This document shows positions 54,628 to 64,000 of a stretch of DNA of 64,000 nt, piece by piece. Below the pieces are notes generated by a model. It was not told the DNA's origin and made no database searches. It worked only from the letters and a program-made list of their open reading frames with translations. The first letter of the stretch is position 1, and every line of letters begins with the position of its first letter. The translations under genes were made by a program, and so were the position numbers. Source of the stretch: Globisporangium splendens (taxonomy: Eukaryota; Oomycota; Peronosporomycetes; Pythiales; Pythiaceae); contig VFIW01000078.1 in NCBI GenBank assembly GCA_006386115.1, positions 76,290 to 140,289 of the forward strand. Reading direction: 5' to 3'.

Positions 54628-54997
54628 ATGCTGTCGCGTTTGAAAACTAGCCACACAAATTTCGTAGAAATTTGTGGGGGTATGTTTTCAACTACGCGCA
54701 GCATCTCGGCGAAAACGAGAAATCTGCCGAAATTGTAGTTTTTGAGATATTACGAAAAAACCGAAAAAATGTCGCATTGCGCAAAAACTAGCCACACAAT
54801 CTTTCTGAAACTTCAACCATCGTTTTCTACGCCATTGAAAACCCCATATCCGAAAGTTTTAGAAACGAGAAGTTTTTGGTGCCGAGCTGTCGCCATCCAT
54901 TCAAATTTGCAATGTACTGGATTAGGATATATCGAAAGTATTGACTTCTGCTATATCGAGTACTGAGTTAGGCAATGTGTAGAGTATTGATTTAAGC
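54604..54997 (+). repeat. Telomere-delimited cassette 8 (type B start only)
   Basis: About 370 bp of type B start (hairpin present), then cut at gatttaagct by the next telomeric tract. Confidence 0.82.
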
Positions 54998-55073
54998 TAG
55001 GGTTTAGGGACCCTAAACAGGTCATCGAAGTATAGTGAAGTCCAGATAGGGTTTAGGGTTTAGGGGCCCTAAA
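54998..55073 (+). repeat. Telomeric tracts 9 and 10 with two inverted junctions
   Basis: Contains TTTAGGGACCCTAAA, then 37 bp also found after tract 6 (caggtcatcgaag...), cut by another TTTAGGG run ending TTTAGGGGCCCTAAA before repeat R. Confidence 0.9.
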
Positions 55074-56040
55074 GTGGCGCCGCCAGGAATGATTTCCGAT
55101 ACATAAGGGTGAAGCTTTCGGGATCGCACCCGGTGGCTCCTCTTTCCCATACAAAACATTAGCAAGTAGCACCCGGCGGCGCCGGAGCGCAAAGCGGCGC
55201 CACTTTGTATCGGAAAACAATAGGAAATAGCACCCCTACAAACTTCAAGTCAACCACTCTGCTATTATAAATCACATACAAAAAATATCCGTTAGGGCTA
55301 CACGTAAGCCAATCAGAATGCAGCATTTCAATTTGTGGCCATAACTCGACATCCTTAGCAGATACGAACCTGAAAATCGGTTAGTATGCTTGAATAAAGT
55401 ATACTATGCAAAAAGTAAGTGTGGCATGTGCAGAAAACGGCCACCAACTAAATATACACGAAACTGGCTGATCTTTGGATACAAAGTGCCAAAAAATACG
55501 GCGAGTCCGAATATCAAGTCAGATTTCAGAAAAAAGTGCGATCCCACTCGAGGTTTTTCAATAAACCTTGCGCACATGTAGAACTGCGACGCTGAAGCGA
55601 GTTTTGCGAGTTGGGTGACGTCCGTCATATATTCTGGTAGACGAAAATGCGGGACACAGGAGTGTATGTTTTCCGGACAGAAAAAGTACACTGGACCTCT
55701 CGAAACCGATAGTTCGCGTTGTTGTTGATGGTATCATGGGTGTGCATACAAACTATCATACAAACACATGGTAGGATGTGAAAAAATCCGGGGAATCCGA
55801 ATCTGAAGTCGGAATGTGCAAAAAGTGAGATCCCACTCTCGTTATTTCGAAAAACCTCGTCCGAGTAGGGAAACAACTCTGCTGTCGCGAGTTTTTGCAT
55901 TCATTCGACAACCTTCATATATTCGGGTAGACAAAAATGTGGGCTATTCGGTGGTACCATTTGTGGACATAAAAAGTGCATTGTACATCTCGAAATGTAT
56001 ACATTGCCTTCAATACTGTTCATTTGTCCCTAAACAGGCT
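55074..56040 (+). repeat. Dispersed repeat family R (third, diverged copy)
   Basis: Starts gtggcgccgcc and follows the same order as 19960-20667 (gtatcggaaaacaatagg, acaaacttcaagtcaaccac, cttgaataaagtatac, cccactcgaggtttttcaataaacc). It passes acacatgg without an LTR (near 55770), showing the empty site, and continues into a second partial, degenerate copy (55780-56020). Confidence 0.7.
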
Positions 56041-57239
56041 CGTCATCATACAAATTTCAAGTCAAAGTGGTTAGGCTCTCCGACGTGAACCATGACGAGC
56101 TAATTTGGCTCGGGGTTTCTATATTAACGTAACCATGACGAGCCCAGCTTGTTTTGGGAAAAATGATGAGCAAATTTGACTGGGCTTTTCTATATTAACT
56201 TAACCATCGATATCTTCGGGGTTTCACTTGAAATCTTTCAATTAGGTCTAAATATATACATGGTTAGGGTGGACCACATTGATTTGTCTGTCAGTTTGTA
56301 TACTATACTCAATGTGAGTCAAAGACGAATGTGCTTGCAGCGCGGGCTGTAGTGAGCTAATTTGTATGAAACTTTGTATACCTGCCTACTTTTGTATCGC
56401 GAACACGACTGTGGGATTTCAGACCTGTCTATGCACAGTGTACCACTCTATTTGAGCTCAGGCAAAAGTGCTCGAAACCTCATGAAAACTTCCACTTGTA
56501 TGTATTTTTGTATGGTGAATGCGATGCAAGTATCACATTTGACGGGGGACGCACGGCTATGCGACAAATATTGATTTACACAGGTGAGAGTGTGATTGGC
56601 ACAATACAAAGCGAATATAAAGGCAAATTGTATGAGAGTTTGTATGACCACGTCACTTTATGTAGGCAACACGACAGTGGTACCTACTGACTCGTCTATG
56701 TACACGGCACCCTTGTAATCGACACTCTGCTCGCGTGACCTCAGTACTGACCCAAATTGTATGAAAGTTTGTATGACCACGTCACTTTATGTGGGCAACA
56801 CGACAGTGGTACCTGCTGACTCTTTTATGTACACTGTGGCACTGTTGTTGGCACACCAGGACATGCACTCGCATTGCACGCAATACAACGTGATATTGTC
56901 TGAAAACTTGGACTTTGTGTGAGTTTTGTATGGGGAATCGGAAACAAGTATCAGATTTGACGGGTACGTACGTGTATGCGCTGAATATCGTTGTTCAACG
57001 GGTTGAGTGGAAATGTAAAGATCCAAATTGGAGCTTCATACAGTAAAACTTTGCACACCAACTCACCCACATCTGGTGTCCTGAATAGCCGTACATATTG
57101 ATTGTTTATGAGCCCCATCCAGCATTCTCGGACGCTATAGAGCGTGTTTCAAATATTGGTGTTCGGATTTGAATTGGGATGCAGCTTGTGGGTACATTTC
57201 AGAGCTACGAAGAAGTGAAGGCGGGGACAAGAAAATTAA
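56041..57239. repeat. Degenerate repeat region related to type B body
   Basis: Direct repeats of ttgtatgaaagtttgtatgaccacgtcac (56620-56670 and 56755-56800) and of cgacagtggtacct. The phrase attgtatgaaagtttgt is shared with the type B cassette body. No gene supported. Confidence 0.5.
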
Positions 57240-57660
57240 AAAAAGAGTAAAGGAGAGGAGGTATGTATCCATAAAGAAAGTGCGAGGAGAATGTTGCGAA
57301 TAAATAGAGAAGAGGCACAGGGAGAGGTGAAGAAAAAGCGATGGTGTAATCAGAATGGGAAAAAAGAAAGAGAAGGGGGAAGCGAAGAGAGAGAGGGGGA
57401 GGGCAAAGAATGAGAGGAGAGAGAGAGGGGAGAGAATGAGAGGGAAGAGAGAAGAGAGAAAGGGCGAGGGAATTGAGAAAGAGGAGAGAGAGGGGGAGGG
57501 AATTGAGAGAGAAAGAGAGAAGAGAGAGAGAGGGGGAGGAGGAGGGAATTGAGAAAGAGAAGAGAGAGGGGGAGGGAAAAAGTGGGTATATTGGCATGAG
57601 AAAAATGGAGAAGCAAATGAGAAATGAGATATATGAGAGATGCAATGTCAGAGATAATGG
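57240..57660 (+). repeat. Polypurine tract (GAGAGGGGGAGGG-type)
   Basis: About 420 bp of nearly pure purines on the plus strand, built of GAGAGA/GGGGGAGGGAATTGAGA units. Such tracts can form triplex DNA. Open frames through it are low complexity and not believed. Confidence 0.85.
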
Positions 57661-57779
57661 ATGAGTGTTTCAACGCATGAAACAGCACTTGTGACAGCTC
57701 GCTGTCATCGCGCACGTTTGATCTTCAATGATGCGCGCACTTGGACATATCCTCACTCCCTGTCTTCAGAGGAAGGATC

Positions 57780-59636
57780 ATGAAAGTTTGCGTCCGATCA
57801 TGGAACTCACTTTTGGATTTCCTGTCCACCACCAAGCAAGCCGCCAAGCCAGCATCGCTACGTTCCAAGATGCCCGACGTACCGTGCTTCTACGCTCCGA
57901 TCTGCATGAAGACGTACTCGACGCGGCAGAAGATGAATCACCACCGAGCATCAGCCCACGCTGGTCTACCCGATCTCTTCTGCCCTGAGTGTGAGCCGCT
58001 GCGCACATTCAAGACGACCAAGTTGCTCCAGAGCCACCTGCGCAATCACGATGCGAGATCTTGCGAGCACTGCGGCAAGGAAGTATCTCGAACCAACTGG
58101 TCGCGCCATGCCAAGTCCTGTGCGCCTGGAGCTGAGGCAACGTCGCTCGAAGAAACGGGCCTCGGTGACGAAGACGAGGAGAAGAGCGAAGAAGTTGTTG
58201 TCGAGCTTGAGCCGTTGTTCCGCCCGCCACCGACTGGCATCCATCGCCACAAGAATCTCGCGCCATCTCATGCAGAGCTCATGAAACACTTTCCGGACTT
58301 TGTTGCGTGGGTCATGTCGGACACATCGCTTGGAAAGCACATGAGCATTCGTCGCCCTGAACCTTTCCTGTCGAAGTTTCGAACTGCGCTCGGGAAGCTC
58401 GCCGACTTCCACAACCTCGACAACGTCACCTTCATGAAGCGACTGAAGCGTCCAAGCTCGTGCCAGGTGATCTTCCACGTCCCTCGGCTGAACGTGTTCA
58501 CAATGATGGTTGGGCTGGACGTGAATAAAAAGCCGCTGAACAAGTCGACGGTGTACAACTACCTGCGCACTTTGGTGGTCTTCCTGAACTGGCGTGTCGA
58601 CGTTCTCCTGCAAGTCAGCCTCAAGGAAAGCCGCGACATGCTTCAGGGATTGTGCTTCAGTATCTCCAAGCGCCGAGTGACTGACCGCGACCCTAAAGCC
58701 AAGGCAGATCGCCTCCTTGAGCTACCAAGTTACTCCGACATTCTCGCGTTTGTCGACAACGACTTGAAGAACCACATGGACGAAGCGCGTGGTGACTTTG
58801 AAGAGAGTGGCGAGCCAACTTGGGAGACGTACATAGCGTTCCGGAACTACTTTCTGGTTGTGCTGTTGTTCAGTATCCCTCCGCAGCGTCTCCAAGTCTT
58901 CAACATGATCAAGCGCGAAGAGATCAAGATTGTGAACGGCTTCGTGGTGATGACTGTGAAGCGGCACAAGACGTACCACATTTATGGTCCCGTTGTGGTG
59001 GTGCTTCCACCTCGCTTCACGTCGGACTTTGAAGTTTACCTCCAACATCGTGATAACTTGGCTCGGAGTGGTTGCTCCAGCCTGTTCATTGATCGACGTG
59101 GTGAGCAAGAGCCGTATTTGACGAAGCGGTTCTAGAAGCTCGTGTACATGAAGTTCGGCAAAGTGGTGTCAATCCGCGATTGCAGATCCATCTACGTCAC
59201 GAAGGCGTCGAAGGAGCTGAACATGCAGCAACTGTACAGCCTCTCTCGCCAAATGTATCACAGTTTCCAGACCCAGCAAACGATCTACCGCGCGGATGAC
59301 TCGGTTCAGAGAGCGATGGAGAGCGTGCGAATCAGTGAGCGAGTGTCTGGGTTGCTGCCGGTGTCGACTATGGGAGAGGAAGGTCTGTCGGCTCAACACA
59401 TCCAGTTGCTGGAGAGAGAAAGCGTGATGGAGATCGACAGCGACGACGAACACATTCCGGTCGCAGAGCTGTTGGCGCGACACAACGGTGGAGTACGTGG
59501 CAGCGGAAGTTGCGCTATTGGAGTGAACGACCTGTCAGCAGAAGAAGAACTCGACTTGCTCTCTTTCCCATCCGACGCGGAGATGTTGGAGCTGCTCGAC
59601 ACGTGGGGAGTTTGGCTGGGGCGGCACGTCTGTTAA
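57780..59636 (+). pseudogene. Crypton-type tyrosine recombinase, in-frame TAG, C-terminus read from 28S rDNA
   Basis: From ATG 57780 the product has C2H2-like zinc fingers (CFYAPIC, FCPECEPL, CEHCGKEV) and an acidic linker, then a tyrosine-recombinase domain: core Arg in FSIPPQRLQVF, a Lys strand VMTVKRHKTYHIYG, the second Arg block SIRDCRSIYVT, and the nucleophile region YHSFQTQQTIYR. Such enzymes cut and rejoin DNA to move Cryptons. One TAG at 59133-59135 interrupts the frame between the Lys strand and the second Arg block; otherwise it is open to 59636. The last eleven codons and the TAA lie in 28S rRNA sequence from 59603. A related truncated copy is at 36310-36954. Confidence 0.75.
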
Positions 59637-59789
59637 ATGATAACACAGGTGTCCTAAGGTGAGCTCAATGAGAACAGAAATCTCATGTAGAACAAAAGGG
59701 TAAAAGCTCACTTGATTTTGATTTTCAGTGTGAATACAAACCGTGAAAGCGTGGCCTATCGATCCTTTAGTTCTTTAGAATTTTAAGCT

Positions 59790-59832
<43 letters not shown>

Positions 59833-59935
59833 AGCCAAGCGTCCATAGCGACGTTGCTTTTTGATTCTTCGATGTCGGCTCTTCCTATCATTGCGAAGTA
59901 GAACTCGCCAATTGTTGGATTGTTCACCCACTAAT

Positions 59936-59990
<55 letters not shown>

Positions 59991-60397
59991 ATGAGTTCGT
60001 TGTCTAAACAGTAATCCAACCCAGTACGAGAGGAACCGTTGGTTCAGATAATTGGTAACTGCAGTTAGCTGAAAAGCTAGTGCTGCCAAGCTACCATCTG
60101 TAGGATTATAGCTGAACGCCTCTAAGTTAGAATCCATGCTGGAATAGACGATAATCACCTTTCCTGATGTACCGCGAATAGCGATAGATGTCCTTTGGTC
60201 ATCCAACATCATAAAATTGCGACGCACTCACATTGCCTGACAAGTGTTGGTAGTGGAGAGTATGCTGAATTGTAATTTCAAATATTGGGAAAGATAAATC
60301 CTTTGTAGACGACTTAAATACAGAACGGGGTGTTGTAAGCATGAGAGTAGTCTTGTACTACGATCTGCTGAGATTTAGCCCTTGTTCTATTGATTTG
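59603..60397 (+). rRNA. 28S rRNA 3' end (partial, degenerate)
   Basis: Starts at gtggggagtttggctggggc, continues through ccacagggataactggcttg, the sarcin-ricin loop agtacgagaggaacc (60023-60037) and tgatgtaccgcgaatagcga to the end ...cccttgttctattgatttgt. The 5' part of 28S is absent, because the recombinase gene precedes it. Positions normally almost invariant differ here (gattcttcgatg where gatccttcgatg is usual; gaactcgccaattgttgg where gaattcgccaagtgttgg is usual), so this is probably a pseudogene copy. Confidence 0.92.
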
Positions 60398-60640
60398 TTC
60401 AGAAATGAACATTTCTCCCCCCTCCATTAACGTCTGCTCCCCCCACTTATACTGCACCGCTGCAAAGCGGGTGTGGTATCGCATGATCATCATAATACAA
60501 CGCGCCACTGCGGCGTGAAAGGCTCATTACTTTCGCAAAGGTGTGAGAGCGAGGGGCGGTTCGTCTTCTCTCGTTCTCAAACTTTCTGGTGTGTCTGTTG
60601 GCAGTGTGGGCCATCTGGTCTCTGTTGTTGCTGGGTGCAG
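60398..60640. other. rDNA spacer immediately after 28S
   Basis: Contains an imperfect stem-loop (caccgctgcaaagcgggtg, near 60455) that could act in 3' processing or termination. No gene. Confidence 0.4.
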
Positions 60641-61545
60641 ATTTGCACAAGTCCAAATTGCTGTATGAACAGTAGGTGTTTGATTGCTTCTCTTTTTGAG
60701 AAAAGCACCAAGTCCAAATCGCTGTATTAACAGGCTCGGGTTTTGGCTTGTTTTGCTTGCAAATTGAACAAGTCCAAATTGCTGTATGAACAGTAGGGAG
60801 TTTGGCTGCTTCTCTTTTCGAGAAATCTGCCAAGTCCAAATCGCTGTATTAACAGTATCGGTATCTGGCGTGTGCTTTTTGTGCGTGGGGAAACTCTCAA
60901 ATCATTTGCTGTTTTGACAGTATCGGATTTGGGTCGCTCTGCGTGTGTTGAAATCCACCAAGTACTTTGCTGTTGTAACAGGCTCGCTGTTTGGCTGTTT
61001 TTGCGTGCGAAAACGACCAAGTGTTTATTCTGTTCTAACAGGCTCGGGTTTTGGCTTGTTTTGGCTCGGAAAAACGACCAAGTCATTTGCTGTTCCAACA
61101 GCATCGACTATGAGGCTGTTCTGCGTGTGGGGAAATTGGCCAAGTTCTTTTGCTGTATTAGTTGGCTCGCTATTTGGCTGTTTTCGCTTGCGAATTTGGC
61201 CGTCCAATTTGCTACATTAACAGTACCGGGACTTTGTCGCTATTGTTATTGTGTGCAAATCGGCCAAGTCCAATTTGCTATATTAACAGTATCGCGTTTG
61301 GCTCGCTCCTCTTTTGAGAAATGTGCCAAGTACTTTTGCTGTTTTAACTGGCTCGGTTTCTGGGTTGTGTTTCTGTGTGTGCGGGAATCTGCCAAGTACT
61401 TTGCTGTATTAACAGTATCGGGATTTGGGCTGGATTTGGGTGCGAAAACGGCCAAGTCATTTCGCTGTATTAATTGGCTCGGATTTCTGGCTGTTTGGGC
61501 GTGCAAATTTGACAGTCATTTTGCTGATCTAACAGGCTCGGAAAA
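60641..61545 (+). repeat. rDNA intergenic spacer: about 60-bp tandem repeats
   Basis: About 15 degenerate units of 57-67 bp with the core CAAGT-nnnn-TTGCTGTATTAACAG followed by tatcgg or gctcgg. Early units use tccaaat, later ones acttt or catt at the variable position. Typical of enhancer or promoter-like spacer repeats in rDNA. Confidence 0.85.
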
Positions 61546-62117
61546 TGGGCCGTTTGCGCGGAAGCTTCCGCGTGAAAATGCGTGTTTCCGCCTTAGTTAC
61601 GGCTTTTGCGCGAATATGCGCAAGGCGTCTGTGTGTGCGCACATGCGGTGCGCGCGTGAATATGCGCGGTGGAGCTGAATATGCAGGACACTAGCGAAAA
61701 TGCGCGCTTGGAAGCATGCACTTTTTATGGATTGTGTGCTCTGTGCATGCGGCTCTTCCCGACACCTTCGCGCGAATATGCGTGAATATGCGCTTGCTGT
61801 GTGAATGCACGCGATCACTTTCGCATTTGCTTCATTATTAATATAAAGGTTCTATGAGAAGGTGTCCGCTGCATGGGCATGTGTGTGCGCGCGAATATGC
61901 TGCATGCGCGTGTACTGATGTGTGACGTGTGACGGCGATCTCTTTGTGTGCGTGTCTCTCATACAGCATACTGCGGGTGAATATGCTGTATGTGCGTGTA
62001 CAAATGTGTGACGTGTGACGGTCAGCTGTGTGTGTGTGTGTCGCCATGCGTCACCATGTGCGAGAAACTGTCACACGGAATATGCTGGACGTTGGTTTTT
62101 CAGCGCGCGCGCAGGAA
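61546..62117. repeat. rDNA spacer: GCGCGAATATGCG-type alternating repeats
   Basis: Many variants of GCGCGAATATGCG and TGAATATGC. A longer direct repeat of about 87 bp around gaatatgctg-atg-gcgtgtac...gtgtgacgtgtgacgg occurs at 61893 and 61978. No gene. Confidence 0.7.
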
Positions 62118-62157
62118 TATTTTTTGGCTCGGAATTGATACCCAAAAGAAAAAAAGT

Positions 62158-62230
62158 CGTCCGCAACGGGTATCGAACCCTCGACCGCTCGATTCAACAT
62201 CCAGCGTTCACCCACTAGCCTACGGGGAGG
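62158..62230 (-). pseudogene. tRNA-like sequence with pol III boxes
   Basis: The minus strand has an A-box-like TAGGCTAGTGGG, an anticodon-arm-like CTGGA/TCGAG around TGTTGAA (TTG at the anticodon position), a B box GGTTCGATACC and a T7 terminator-like run right after it (62149-62155). The acceptor stem pairs only partly (TCCCCGT with TTGCGGA) and the D arm is poor. A tRNA-Gln-like pseudogene or tRNA-derived element in the rDNA spacer. Confidence 0.45.
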
Positions 62231-64000
62231 TCGGTTTCTAAAGGTCACTCTGGATGATACTTACCTTTGATCACCCAATAAAACCCATAACCCACTTTTC
62301 ACTAAAGACCATCACTCTCACAACCAAAATACACTTGCGTTGAGTATACTTGACCGTTGCTATTACTTTCTGAGCCAAATATCAACATTTGTTTCTCGCT
62401 TCCTGAACGCAAAAATGAATGGTTCTGAGCGCTCTCGGGGTGTGGACCTATGTTTTCGACCATGCTCGACACGATGGTTAAGTCGTATACGGTATACCAC
62501 ACCTCGGTATACTCGATCCAGACATCACTGGCGAGGGTGCTTCCTGGCCACTCAACCCCCCCAGCCGACAGGTGGACTGATCTCGAGTTGCACAAACTTG
62601 TCTGGTAATACGGCACGTCTTTTCGCGTTGGTAGAGCATGCCAATTGTCAATGGTTGGCTCACAATAATTTTTTTGCGTTTCGAGCCATTGCTATATTAA
62701 GGACCCATTTTGCGTCATCTCGGTTTCCGGTCGCACTCTTTTCTTCGCCTAGGAGTCAATTTTGATCGCCCGTCGAGCTACCTTGTCGGAAACGTCTTCT
62801 CGTAGTAGCGTACATATGCCTAGAGCCACTAGATATCGCAAAAAGTTCAATATTGACCTAGAGACGCCAAAAAACGCAAACAAAAGGTCACCAAAGTCGT
62901 CCTCGCCAACACCTTCGCGGACCTGGCCACCCCCCTAGATGAAAAAGTAGCTCACCTGACAATCGATGACTAGTGGTGTTGGAGCACGGGGAACACGCTC
63001 GTCTATTTTAATTCGGGTAACAAGGGGGTTCTAGGGGGTCAAATCGGCTCCGGCACGCCTTTTTTTGCGGGTGCAGTGCTCCCCGCCAACCGTTTTTCGA
63101 ATGGCTTGGAGTCAATTTTGAGAGTTGAGTGGGCTGCCAAGTCAGATCGTCGCCGCCTCAACGCGTAGATATGATTAGAGTCCAGACATGCATGGTTTCG
63201 TGCAAAATTGCCAAAACGGCAGCAGTAAACACGGCTCTGGAAAAAAACTTTGAGTGAACTCCGCCTGCGACTTGACTCACCCAAACATCTTTTGGAAAAT
63301 GACGAAGAGGACAGAATGCCGGGAGCTCTCACCATTCAATTTTTCTAGGGGTGTTTTCATGCGGGAAAAACGGTGGTGAAGTCAGATGAGGTCTCGCTGC
63401 GACGCATCAGGGTCAAAACCCACAAAAACCCACGACTATTGACTTTCCGAGCCATTTGCTATATGAAGCTTCGGGACCCCCTCCCCTGTCGACACGTTTT
63501 GGTTCATTGCGGAGTCAATTTTGATCGCACATATTGGGACTTTGTTTGAATCGCATTCTCGTAGTCTCGTAGATGTGTCTAAAGCCCGGAATCGTCTCAA
63601 AAAGTCAAATATTGACTCAGAGGTGACCAAACGTGTCCGAAAAAGTGCATCTCACTTTTGCGAGTCGACACCTTCCGGGACTCATCCGACCGCCTAGATG
63701 AAAATCCAGACGACCTGACGATTGATGACTAGACGTGATGTGCCATGGGGAACACGCTCGTCAATCGTCAGAAGGGCTAGCATGTCATCTAGGGGGTCAA
63801 ATCGACATTTTCGCCTCATTTTTTCGACCTTTTCAAAAACTGCTGTTTTCACGTTTTGTGATCGTGTGAAGTCAATTTTGATCGCTGATCGGGGGACGAA
63901 AGCTGAGCATCATTCTCTCGGTATGTAGATACGTTTAGAGCCAAGTCACGCAGTAATCCGATTCGTACAGCCGATGTGGCGAAGAAAACCCTGCGAGAAA
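62231..64000. repeat. rDNA intergenic spacer: about 0.37-kb degenerate tandem units
   Basis: The phrase gtcaattttgatcgc or its variants occurs at about 62755, 63110, 63512 and 63872, followed by ttctcgtagt..cgta.atatg..tagagcc. Every second unit is closer (ggggaacacgctcgtc at 62989 and 63750; ctagggggtcaaatcg at 63032 and 63790), suggesting a two-unit higher-order period of about 760 bp. No gene; the window ends inside the array. Confidence 0.7.

Noticed and set aside
57205..57715. Ser/Phe/Leu-rich and Arg/Glu/Lys-rich frames
   Set aside because: They are translations of the polypurine tract on either strand.
28155..59135. Recoding of TAG as a sense codon, suggested by two genes with single in-frame TAGs and a tRNA loop containing CTA
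   Set aside because: The intact cassette gene at 41647-43197 ends in TAG, so TAG is a working stop. The tRNA folds better with anticodon TCT, and the interrupted genes are in decaying elements.
60641..61545. CRISPR-like regular spacing of the about 60-bp repeats
   Set aside because: The whole unit, including the would-be spacer, is conserved and the context is eukaryotic rDNA; these are spacer tandem repeats.
60872..61678. 268-codon frame in the rDNA spacer
   Set aside because: The tandem unit is close to 60 bp, a multiple of three, which keeps a frame open by chance across degenerate repeats.

Overview
The window looks like a repeat-rich nuclear segment of an oomycete (Peronosporomycetes). 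The evidence is: interstitial plant/oomycete-type telomere repeats (TTTAGGG)n; several start sites carrying the oomycete initiator consensus TCATTYYNCAWTT just upstream of the ATG; short GT-AG introns in otherwise compact genes; a eukaryotic 28S rRNA 3' end with intergenic spacer; and Ty3/gypsy, LINE and Crypton-type transposons. Nothing bacterial or organellar is visible.

Layout. (1) 1-21763 is one giant inverted repeat: arms of about 10.7 kb (1-10678 and 11077-21763) around a 398-bp spacer. The left arm runs off the window edge. Each arm carries a small secreted cysteine-rich protein, a nucleoredoxin/tryparedoxin-like protein, a membrane-anchored EF-hand/tectonin protein, an uncharacterised 180-aa protein and a three-exon zinc-free quinone oxidoreductase. 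The junction lies inside a retroelement RNase H gene, as expected of a fold-back duplication. (2) 20668-26209 is a dead Ty3/gypsy element on the minus strand. Its two 565-bp LTRs face each other instead of being direct repeats, and the integrase core is missing. (3) 26402-27817 holds a two-exon unknown gene with an antisense chromovirus chromodomain remnant. (4) 28053-30985 is an AT-rich island of intronless genes: a type II membrane protein broken by one in-frame TAG, a class I ribonucleotide reductase small subunit broken by one frameshift, and a secreted LPMO-like protein. It resembles an endogenised large DNA virus or other laterally acquired segment. (5) 31-37.9 kb is decayed transposon territory with a solo LTR, a LINE endonuclease remnant and a Crypton zinc-finger remnant.

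(6) 37946-55073 is the most unusual part: at least seven cassettes, each starting with the same sequence directly after a TTTAGGG tract and several ending abruptly in another TTTAGGG tract. Complete cassettes carry a hairpin, about 900 bp of conserved upstream DNA, an oomycete initiator and a gene for an unrecognised protein of about 516-522 aa with two SUMO-interaction-like motifs. One copy is intact, one intact copy is strongly diverged although its upstream DNA is nearly identical, one is frameshifted, one is cut in half by telomere repeat, and two are reduced to the first few codons. TTTAGGG tracts meeting CCCTAAA are also present. The region reads as a subtelomere built from broken, telomere-healed and re-fused pieces, or as a telomere-targeted mobile gene cassette.

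(7) 55-57.7 kb is degenerate repeats and a polypurine tract. (8) 57780-59636 is a Crypton-type tyrosine recombinase whose last codons and stop codon are supplied by 28S rDNA. It is followed by a degenerate 28S 3' end (59603-60397) and then rDNA intergenic spacer with about 60-bp and about 0.37-kb tandem repeats to the window end.
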